Origin: Chitinophaga pinensis
Lineage (GTDB): Bacteria > Bacteroidota > Bacteroidia > NS11-12g > UBA9320
NCBI GenBank assembly: GCA_945890595.1
Contig: CAMDCQ010000006.1
Location: 1 to 28,223, forward strand
Reading direction: 5' to 3'
DNA: 28,223 bases
Shown: piece after piece, positions 21,881 to 28,223 of the stretch
Layout: every line of letters begins with the position of its first letter
Numbering within the stretch: the stretch's first letter is position 1
Notes under the pieces: generated by a model
Told to the model about the DNA's origin: nothing
Databases searched by the model: none
Seen by the model: only the letters and a program-made list of their open reading frames with translations
Program-made: the position numbers and the translations under genes

Positions 21881-24800
21881 ATGAGCAACAAACCAACATA
21901 CAGCAAAAATGCGTTAAAATTTAAGCGTTTTAACACCAAAAGTGGCACGGCAGCTACAGACCTATTCGAATACGAATTTAGAACTTCGGTAATTAAAAAT
22001 CCAGCAGGCGACGATGTGTTCAGAATGGAAAATGTCGAAGTACCTAAAGATTGGTCTCAGGTAGCTACGGATATTCTAGCTCAAAAATACTTTAGAAAAG
22101 CAGGTGTTCCACAGGCAGACGGAACGACTAGTTCTGAAACCTCTGTGAAACAAGTAGCACACAGATTGGCAGATTGTTGGAAAACATGGGGCGAAAACTA
22201 TGGTTACTTCGCATCTAAAAATGATGCCCAAATTTTTTACGATGAATTGGTTTACAGTATTCTTGGCCAAATGGCAGCACCTAATAGTCCTCAATGGTTT
22301 AATACAGGACTTCATAATTCATACGGCATTACAGGTAAACCGCAAGGGCATTACTTTGCAGATCATGAAACAGGTGAAGTACAAAAATCTACCTCAGCCT
22401 ACGAGAGACCACAGCCACACGCTTGTTTTATATTGTCTGTGGATGACGATTTAGTAAATGAAGGTGGCATCATGGACCTATGGGTACGTGAGGCACGTAT
22501 TTTTAAATATGGCTCAGGTGTTGGAACCAATTTCTCATCCATTAGAGGAGCTAGTGAAAAATTAAGTGGCGGAGGAAGTTCTTCTGGACTTATGAGCTTC
22601 TTAAAAATTGGAGATAGAGCAGCCGGTGCTATCAAATCAGGTGGGACTACGCGTAGAGCTGCCAAAATGGTATGTCTTGATTTAGATCACCCTGAGATCT
22701 TATCTTTCATCAACTGGAAAAAAGACGAAGAGAAAAAAGTTAAGGCACTTATAGATGCAGGATACGATTCTGGTTATGAAGGAGAGGCCTACGCTACGGT
22801 TTCTGGCCAAAACTCTAATAACTCTGTACGTATCCCAAATAAGTTTTTTGAAGCGCTTAAAAACGACGGTGAGTGGGAATTGATTTCTAGAACAAGTGGT
22901 AAGCCTATTAGCTCGGTTTCTGCACGTAAAGTGTGGGATGATATTTCTTTTGCAGCTTGGGCATGTGCTGACCCAGGGGTTCAATACGATACAACCATCA
23001 ATGAGTGGCATACGTGTCCAGAAGGAGGTAGAATTAACGCATCAAACCCTTGTTCGGAATACATGTTCTTGGATAACACAGCGTGTAATCTTGCGTCGCT
23101 CAATCTTAGAAAATATTTTAATGAAGAAACTAAAGAGTTTGATGTAGAGGCTATAGAGTATGCATCTAGACTATGGACTGTAGTTTTAGAGGTTTCTGTA
23201 CTTATGGCTCAGTTCCCAAGCGAAGAAGTAGCTAAACTTTCTTATCAATACAGAACGTTAGGTCTTGGATATGCCAATCTAGGTTCAGTACTTATGGTTA
23301 GTGGTATTCCTTACGATAGCAAAGAAGCATTCGCAATGTGTGGTGCGGTTACAGCTATCATGACAGGCGTGTCATACGCTACTTCAGCAGAAATGGCGAG
23401 TTTCATGGGAGCGTTTGATCAATATGAGAAGAATAAAGAGCACATGTTACGTGTGATGAGAAATCACCGATATGCTGCGTACAATCTTGATGAGTATGAC
23501 GGATTAAGCATCAAACCTGTTGGAATTGATCCTGCTTATTGTCCAGAATACTTGCTTACTCCAGCCACTAATGCTTGGGATAAGGCAGTGCAATGGGGAG
23601 AGAAATACGGATATAGAAATGCACAAACTACCGTTATAGCGCCAACTGGAACAATTGGTCTGGTTATGGATTGTGATACAACAGGTATTGAGCCAGATTT
23701 CGCCTTGGTTAAGTTTAAGAAACTTTCTGGTGGTGGCTACTTCAAAATTGTAAATCAATCAGTTCCTATGGCATTAGAGACACTAGGATATTCTCCAGAA
23801 GAGGTAATTGCTATTGTAAATTATGCAAAAGGACATGGAACATTGGTAAATGCACCAGCGATAAATCATGAAGTACTTGTAGAGAAAGGATTTACAGCAG
23901 GCGATTTAGCAAAGATCGAAAGCGGATTACCTTCAGCCTTCGAAATTAGTTTTGCATTCAACCATTGGGTACTTGGTGAAGAGGCAATGAACCGATTAGG
24001 ATTTGTTGCAGAGCAATATGAAACTGACGGATTTAATCTACTGAGAGCTCTTGGTTTTACGAAGAAAGACATCTCATTAGCCAACGATTACGTTTGCGGT
24101 ACCATGACTGTGGAGGGAGCACCTTTACTGAAAGACGAGCATTTGAGCGTTTTTGATTGTGCTAACAAGTGTGGCGAAAAAGGGGAAAGGTTCATACATG
24201 CGCATGGTCACATCAAAATGATGGCAGCAGCTCAACCTTTCTTGTCAGGTGCTATTTCTAAAACTATAAACTTACCAAACGAGGCTACGGAAGAAGACAT
24301 TAAGTCTTGTTATCAAATGAGCTGGGAACTAGGTACTAAAGCAAATGCACTATACAGAGATGGCTCTAAGCTTTCTCAACCGCTTAGCAACAAGTCGGAT
24401 GTTGAAGACAAAGAAGACGATACGATTTCTGCTGTAGAAAACGCAGTAGGTAACGCCGGTTTCTTAAATATCGACCAACTAACGCAAGAACAAGTATTAG
24501 AGGCAGCCCAAAAAATCTTAGACAATTCGAAGAGCACTGAGTTTATGCGTCAGTTATCTAGCATTGTTGAACGTAAAAGACTTCCTTGGAAACGAAGAGG
24601 ATTTACGCAAAAAGCGAAGATTGGAGGTCAAACTCTATTTGTAAGAACAGGGGAATACAACGACGGAACCTTAGGCGAGATCTTTATCGACATGCACAGA
24701 GAAGGAGCAACCTTCCGATCATTAATGAATTGTTTCTCTATTGCTGTATCAATTGGATTGCAATATGGTGTGCCTTTAGAAGAGTATGTAAGTAAATTTA

Positions 24801-25207
24801 CATTTACCCGTTTTGAGCCAAGTGGGATGGTAGAAGGTCATCCAAATATTAAAAACTCGACATCTATCATTGATTATATTTTCAGACTTCTAGGTTTTGA
24901 ATATTTAAATAGAACAGATTTAGTTCATATTAAGCCAACCAAAGAAGAGGCACAAGCAAGACTAGACATCAGTAATGCACGCAAAGAGGAAGAAGGTGGC
25001 AATGCTATAGCTTCTGCCGTAGCGGTGAGCTTAGAGCCACTTTTAGAGGTTAAAGAGTCTGCGGTTGCAGCGAGAGCAACCTTTCAAACAGCCGCAAAAA
25101 CATCAGGTGATGCGCTACCGTGTACCAATTGTGGTAGTTTAGCCTTAGTTAGAAATGGTACGTGCCATTTATGTACGAATTGTGGTACTACGACTGGTTG
25201 TAGCTAG
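21881..25207 (+). CDS. nrdJ: Class II (adenosylcobalamin-dependent) ribonucleotide reductase
   Basis: A 1108-residue enzyme reducing ribonucleotides to deoxyribonucleotides with a B12 radical, without oxygen and without a separate radical subunit. The redox Cys pair is Cys182 ('PHACFILS') and Cys402 ('NTACNLASLNL'). The thiyl-radical site is 'NPCSEY' (Asn389, Cys391, Glu393). 'APTGTIGLVMDCDTTGIEPD' is a further signature. A TSCPD-type region lies around 880-1000. The C-terminus has a Cys-rich zinc ribbon (Cys1081, 1084, 1095, 1098, 1101, 1107) that includes the shuttle cysteines. The long form with the C-terminal ribbon is the NrdJ type common in aerobic bacteria. It is a single-gene unit ending at a strong terminator, and implies a need for cobalamin. 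Confidence 0.96.
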   Translation: MSNKPTYSKNALKFKRFNTKSGTAATDLFEYEFRTSVIKNPAGDDVFRMENVEVPKDWSQVATDILAQKYFRKAGVPQADGTTSSETSVKQVAHRLADCWKTWGENYGYFASKNDAQIFYDELVYSILGQMAAPNSPQWFNTGLHNSYGITGKPQGHYFADHETGEVQKSTSAYERPQPHACFILSVDDDLVNEGGIMDLWVREARIFKYGSGVGTNFSSIRGASEKLSGGGSSSGLMSFLKIGDRAAGAIKSGGTTRRAAKMVCLDLDHPEILSFINWKKDEEKKVKALIDAGYDSGYEGEAYATVSGQNSNNSVRIPNKFFEALKNDGEWELISRTSGKPISSVSARKVWDDISFAAWACADPGVQYDTTINEWHTCPEGGRINASNPCSEYMFLDNTACNLASLNLRKYFNEETKEFDVEAIEYASRLWTVVLEVSVLMAQFPSEEVAKLSYQYRTLGLGYANLGSVLMVSGIPYDSKEAFAMCGAVTAIMTGVSYATSAEMASFMGAFDQYEKNKEHMLRVMRNHRYAAYNLDEYDGLSIKPVGIDPAYCPEYLLTPATNAWDKAVQWGEKYGYRNAQTTVIAPTGTIGLVMDCDTTGIEPDFALVKFKKLSGGGYFKIVNQSVPMALETLGYSPEEVIAIVNYAKGHGTLVNAPAINHEVLVEKGFTAGDLAKIESGLPSAFEISFAFNHWVLGEEAMNRLGFVAEQYETDGFNLLRALGFTKKDISLANDYVCGTMTVEGAPLLKDEHLSVFDCANKCGEKGERFIHAHGHIKMMAAAQPFLSGAISKTINLPNEATEEDIKSCYQMSWELGTKANALYRDGSKLSQPLSNKSDVEDKEDDTISAVENAVGNAGFLNIDQLTQEQVLEAAQKILDNSKSTEFMRQLSSIVERKRLPWKRRGFTQKAKIGGQTLFVRTGEYNDGTLGEIFIDMHREGATFRSLMNCFSIAVSIGLQYGVPLEEYVSKFTFTRFEPSGMVEGHPNIKNSTSIIDYIFRLLGFEYLNRTDLVHIKPTKEEAQARLDISNARKEEEGGNAIASAVAVSLEPLLEVKESAVAARATFQTAAKTSGDALPCTNCGSLALVRNGTCHLCTNCGTTTGCS

Positions 25208-25226
25208 TATTCAACTCATTCAGTGT

Positions 25227-25258
25227 AAAAAAAGACCTCAGAAATGAGGTCTTTTTTT
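25227..25258 (+). terminator. Rho-independent terminator of nrdJ
   Basis: GACCTCA (25234-25240), loop GAAA, TGAGGTC (25245-25251), with seven A before and seven T after that extend the pairing to 14 bp. It begins 19 nt after the nrdJ stop and is the clearest terminator in the window. Confidence 0.92.
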
Positions 25259-25313
25259 AGTTAAACATTATTTTTTTGTTAAAATATGTGGATAAGTTAC
25301 CAAATGTCAATAA

Positions 25314-25715
25314 ATGTGTTTTATTTTGTGGGCTCCAATGACTGTTGCTTTTGCTGAAATAATGAATAATTTATCGGAAGATAATGAAGTGTTGAATTAC
25401 AACAATGTTCCTTATTCAGGTATTATTAGCAAGAATCTTGTTGATGCTGTATCGGAAAATCAATATTTAAACGGTAGAAAACACGGCATTCAAAAATTGT
25501 ATTATCCATGTGGACAGCTAAAGGAAGCCATTATGTATACAAATGGTCTTGCCAACGGTCGATTTATATCCTACTATGAAGATGGTTCAAAACGAATGAA
25601 TGCAACGTATTCTTTTGGAGAATTTGACGGACTATTGGAAGTATGGTCACAATGCGGAAGACTGTTAGAGAGAAAAACATACTACCACGGAAAACTTATA
25701 GCGTGTAGAGCCTAA
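25314..25715 (+). CDS. YwqK/MORN-repeat-like small protein
   Basis: A 133-residue protein with about three MORN_2-type repeats (about 51-73, 74-97, 98-120) of the form 'NGxxHGxxxxYYxxGxLK', e.g. 'LNGRKHGIQKLYYPCGQLKE' and 'TNGLANGRFISYYEDGSK'. Databases often name such proteins YwqK-family antitoxins, but no toxin gene is adjacent and the repeats are widespread, so an antitoxin role is doubtful. The N-terminus is weakly hydrophobic and could be a poor export signal. The start is ATG 25314 or possibly ATG 25338. Its stop overlaps the convergent DUF3109 stop. Confidence 0.72.
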   Translation: MCFILWAPMTVAFAEIMNNLSEDNEVLNYNNVPYSGIISKNLVDAVSENQYLNGRKHGIQKLYYPCGQLKEAIMYTNGLANGRFISYYEDGSKRMNATYSFGEFDGLLEVWSQCGRLLERKTYYHGKLIACRA

Positions 25716-26290
25716 TCTTTACGATTCAGGTATTCCTTTACTGCAACTTCTAGATTGGAGTACCAATCATCACCGAACTTCCTTACGAGGGCACTTTTTG
25801 CAAACTGATACACTTTTACATCATCTTCCTTGCCCTTTGTGCACGCATCTGCGCAAATACTCCAACGGTGATAATTTAAAGCGTAAAACTCGCTATATTT
25901 AGCTACTCTAATGGGATATAAATGACAACTAATGGGTTTTGGAAAACCAAAATCGTGTTTTTTATTGGCAATTTCAATAGCGCAGTTTAAAATGCCGTCT
26001 TTGCGTACCACAAATACACACTCTTTATTCTCTTTACACGTGGTAACGTCCATCATGTCAGAAGGATCCTTTTCAGCGAATCCATCTTTTGCAAGAAGGG
26101 CCAATCCCTCTTCATCCATTTCGGTTTTTATAGTCTCGATGTGAGAGGCTATGACGTCAATTTCTTCAGGATCTAATGGAGCTCCTGCGTCACCCTCTAT
26201 GCAACACACACCTTTACAAGCAAGCACGTTACAAGCAAAAGAACGCTCTACAACATCTTCTGAGATAAGACAATTGTCAACTTTTATCAT
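25712..26290 (-). CDS. DUF3109 family Cys-rich protein
   Basis: A 192-residue protein with a dense Cys pattern: 'CNVLACKGVCC' (Cys20, 25, 29, 30), then Cys85, 91, 103, 'SCHLYP' (Cys122) and 'CADAC' (Cys146, 150). The CxxxCC start and the following Cys residues resemble the YkgJ/UPF0153 group thought to bind zinc or an iron-sulfur cluster, but the function is not known. It overlaps purE by 4 bp (ATGA), so the two are translated from one message. The end overlaps the opposing YwqK-like stop by 4 bp, leaving no room for a terminator. Confidence 0.87.
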   Translation of the reverse strand: MIKVDNCLISEDVVERSFACNVLACKGVCCIEGDAGAPLDPEEIDVIASHIETIKTEMDEEGLALLAKDGFAEKDPSDMMDVTTCKENKECVFVVRKDGILNCAIEIANKKHDFGFPKPISCHLYPIRVAKYSEFYALNYHRWSICADACTKGKEDDVKVYQFAKSALVRKFGDDWYSNLEVAVKEYLNRKD

Positions 26291-26802
26291 ATGGAGTTTT
26301 CTAGGTAATCTTTGAAGCCATTCTGCTCTAATTTTGCTGCTTTTTCAAGCACTTGTTTTTCCATGGTTTCGGTGTACTTGGCAAGTCTAACGATGATGTC
26401 AGTATTAGATGTTGCTAATATTTTCGCTGCAAATAAGCCGGCATTTTTAGCGCCATTTATAGCCATAGTTGCAACGGGAATTCCGGGAGGCATTTGTACT
26501 ATGGAGTATAAAGAATCCAAGCCACTCATGTTGCTAGATTTGATGGGTACTCCAATAACAGGCAATGATGTGATAGAAGCCACCATGCCAGGTAAGTGAG
26601 CGGCTCCACCTGCTCCAGCTATTATGCATTTATATCCTTTGCTGTGCGCTTCTTTAGCACACGCATACATTCTGTCGGGAGTTCGGTGAGCAGATACTAC
26701 CGTTAAATCAAAGTCAATGCTTAAAGATTCTAACACTTTTGCTGCTTCTGCCATTTCTGGCAAATCAGAGTCAGAACCCATTATTATTAATACTTCAGCC
26801 AT
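26287..26802 (-). CDS. purE: 5-(carboxyamino)imidazole ribonucleotide mutase
   Basis: A 171-residue cytoplasmic enzyme of purine synthesis that moves the carboxylate of N5-CAIR to C4 to give CAIR. Motifs are 'MGSDSDLP' (8-15), 'VSAHRTPDRM' (36-45) with the catalytic His39, and 'AGAGGAAHLPGM' (62-73). The length is typical of the single-domain bacterial PurE. The usual partner purK is not in the window; DUF3109 follows instead with a 4-bp overlap. Its promoter box lies 4 nt before the ATG. Confidence 0.95.
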   Translation of the reverse strand: MAEVLIIMGSDSDLPEMAEAAKVLESLSIDFDLTVVSAHRTPDRMYACAKEAHSKGYKCIIAGAGGAAHLPGMVASITSLPVIGVPIKSSNMSGLDSLYSIVQMPPGIPVATMAINGAKNAGLFAAKILATSNTDIIVRLAKYTETMEKQVLEKAAKLEQNGFKDYLENSI

Positions 26803-27174
26803 GGCGCAAAGGTAGGCTTATAGATGGGTTTGTAAAAAAGTGATTTACAAGGTCTTTTTAGGAACGCTAAGGGGCTTTATGGTGTGGTAGACTTTCACTG
26901 GTATTTGGAGACTTTCTGTTATAATAAGCGAATAGATAGCAAAAAACAATACACGTAACTTGTTTAATATCAATTAATTAAGTATTTTCTTCACACTTTT
27001 TTTCTTCAAAAGAAAATTTCCTATTTTCGGGATAGAACAAAACTCTAATTGCGGATTTATAAACTCTAAATAAGCAATACACTTTAAAAGACAAGTAACT
27101 ACTAAAAACGCACTAAAAGTGGTGATGGAAGGGGTATGTTCTGTAAACAATGTAAAACTATACAAATTAGACCT
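26803..27174. other. Divergent intergenic region between purE and the secreted tail-fibre-like gene
   Basis: 372 bp, strongly AT-rich. The purE promoter is at its left end. A small A/T-only-type hairpin (27000-27006 with 27010-27016) and a pair of AGACTTTC octamers near 26890-26920 are the only structures noticed. No TAnnTTTG box was found on the + strand for the rightmost gene, which may use a different sigma factor or a long leader. A 63-codon minus-strand ORF here is not credible. Confidence 0.5.
26807..26814 (-). promoter_or_regulatory. TAnnTTTG promoter box, 4 nt before purE
   Basis: On the minus strand TACCTTTG is followed by CGCC and the ATG at 26802. It is an exact -7 match at the same distance as for three other genes. 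No clear -33 TTTG is seen. Confidence 0.6.
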
Positions 27175-28223
27175 ATGAAAAAAACAATCAAAACACTAAC
27201 TTTAGCTACTATGATAGCCGCTTCTTTCACTGCTTCTGCTCAATGGGCTACCAATGCCTCTAATACAGGATCTAGCTTAAAACTAGGATTAACCACTGTG
27301 GGCCAGGGCTTTGATTTTGTCACCGAAGGTCAAACGAGAATGACCCTTACTGCCAAAGGCTGGCTCGGGCTAGGCATACAGCAACCTCGAGGTTGGATGG
27401 AGCTGAACTATTGTCCTCCTCCAGGACAGAAAGACAATGGACTGGTTGTCACACGCAATTTTTGTAATAATAATATTACAGTAGATGCCGGACTACCCGA
27501 TGTAATAGGTCGCGGTGTTGTAATATGGGATCCAAATAATCAACCAGAAGAGAATACCAATTTTGCAGTTCCTTTTAGTTTTAAAACAGGAAATACAACC
27601 AATGTAATTAGTCCGCTTCTCAATCCTGGAGCAGCCCCTATGTTTTGGGTAAGAGCACAGTCGCCTAATGGATTTTGGAATACATCTGGTCCGGATGAGT
27701 TTGACACCAAGTTTATCGTAATGCCTGACGGAAGTTGTGGTATCAATGTAGTACAACCACGTGCTGTTTTAGACGTAAGAGGTAGCAATGGTGAAAATAG
27801 ACCCGCTGCAATATTCGGAAGTAGAGCACTGGGTACAGAAGCTATAGATCCGTTAACTAACACGTTAACTTACTATACCCAGCAAGTACAGTTTGTGCCC
27901 ATCCTTAAAGAAAATGGGTACAATAGAATCGTTCAAGCTAATGACCAAGGTATGTTTTTCACCGATGGGAAAGGAGCAGCTGGTGCCAACTTAGCCAGTG
28001 CTTTTGTTATCGCCCCTTGGGTTGAAGGTAATAATTCCAGCAAAGGTGGTATGCGTATGGATGCTAATGGTAATACTGAATTTCACGGCACTCTGCGTGC
28101 TACCAAAGTAAACGTAGATGCAAAATGGTGGAGTGACTTTGTTTTTGCTGATGATTATAACTTGATGAGTTTAGCAGAAGTAGAAACCTATATAACCGCA
28201 AACAAGCACTTACCCAACGTGCC
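27175..28223 (+). CDS. Secreted tail-fibre/adhesin-like protein (partial, cut by right edge)
   Basis: An open frame of 349 codons without stop, running off the window. The signal peptide is 'MKKTIKTLTLATMIAASFTASA', cut before Gln23. Two similar segments, 'GIQQPRGWMEL' (67-77) and 'GINVVQPRAVLDV' (189-201), match the 'GIGTxxPxAxLxV' repeats of Bacteroidota surface proteins related to phage tail fibres. The end, 'VNVDAKWWSDFVFADDYNLM' followed by 'SLAEVETYI' and 'HLPNV', is the conserved neck that in such proteins precedes a C-terminal coiled coil. Host surface or secreted role is likely; function and C-terminal sorting signal lie outside the window. The ATG at 27175 is the only one giving the signal peptide. 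Confidence 0.8.
   Translation, partial: MKKTIKTLTLATMIAASFTASAQWATNASNTGSSLKLGLTTVGQGFDFVTEGQTRMTLTAKGWLGLGIQQPRGWMELNYCPPPGQKDNGLVVTRNFCNNNITVDAGLPDVIGRGVVIWDPNNQPEENTNFAVPFSFKTGNTTNVISPLLNPGAAPMFWVRAQSPNGFWNTSGPDEFDTKFIVMPDGSCGINVVQPRAVLDVRGSNGENRPAAIFGSRALGTEAIDPLTNTLTYYTQQVQFVPILKENGYNRIVQANDQGMFFTDGKGAAGANLASAFVIAPWVEGNNSSKGGMRMDANGNTEFHGTLRATKVNVDAKWWSDFVFADDYNLMSLAEVETYITANKHLPNV

Noticed and set aside
25314..25715. A toxin-antitoxin module around the YwqK-like gene
   Set aside because: Both neighbours are unrelated core genes (nrdJ behind a strong terminator, DUF3109 on the other strand). No toxin-sized partner frame exists; the antitoxin label for this repeat family is mostly automatic.
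26974..27165. 63-codon minus-strand ORF in the purE/right-edge intergenic region
   Set aside because: No promoter box, no family features, and composition reflects A/T-rich DNA; it is antisense to the likely leader of the rightmost gene.
1..28223. CRISPR arrays, tRNA or rRNA genes, insertion sequences, restriction or other defence genes
   Set aside because: No regular direct repeats, cloverleaf-like segments, transposase motifs or known defence domains were seen on either strand when reading the window.

Overview
The window is AT-rich chromosomal DNA from a member of the Bacteroidota, most likely a flavobacterium-like aerobe. Supporting signs are the family content (DUF4270, DUF4249, DUF2851, DUF3109, DUF6029-like, PorP/SprF, a TonB receptor with an N-terminal CarboxypepD-like domain, a GGGPS-family prenyltransferase), promoter boxes of the form TAnnTTTG, the lack of Shine-Dalgarno sequences, and signal peptides cleaved in front of Gln. 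No rRNA, tRNA, CRISPR array, insertion sequence or phage module was seen. It reads as core genome with some surface functions, and I found no convincing defence or other new multi-gene system.

Left part (1-4474, all +): the tail of a glycogen/starch synthase, a DUF4270 lipoprotein, DAHP synthase (aroF), aspartate-semialdehyde dehydrogenase (asd, overlapping aroF by 4 bp) and a PaaE-like flavin/[2Fe-2S] reductase, closed by a bidirectional hairpin. Next (4496-7334, all -): a zinc-ribbon protein of unknown function with its own promoter, then the overlapping cluster pyrF-DUF2851-pspC. A divergent outer-membrane beta-barrel protein (7394-9049, +) converges on a SPOR-domain protein and Mn-type superoxide dismutase (9056-10242, -).

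Middle (10315-15556): a nitroreductase, cysteinyl-tRNA synthetase and an M28 lipoprotein that looks like the Bacteroidota glutaminyl cyclase (all +), then a solitary PorP/SprF-like protein and a Na+/Ca2+ exchanger (both -). Right part: TonB receptor plus DUF4249 lipoprotein (+), a MarR regulator (-), a membrane metallophosphoesterase (+), a GGGPS-like enzyme (-), a large class II (B12-dependent) ribonucleotide reductase (+) with a strong terminator, a YwqK/MORN-like protein (+), DUF3109 and purE (overlapping pair, -), and a secreted tail-fibre-like protein cut by the right edge.

Three cross-cutting observations are the most useful. First, four first genes have an exact TAnnTTTG box exactly 4 nt before the ATG, predicting leaderless or nearly leaderless mRNAs. 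Second, all four signal-peptidase-I-type proteins have Gln right after the predicted cleavage site, and the enzyme expected to cyclise that Gln lies in the same window. Third, the GGGPS-like reading frame continues into conserved-looking sequence upstream of its first ATG, without any ATG, GTG or TTG start.
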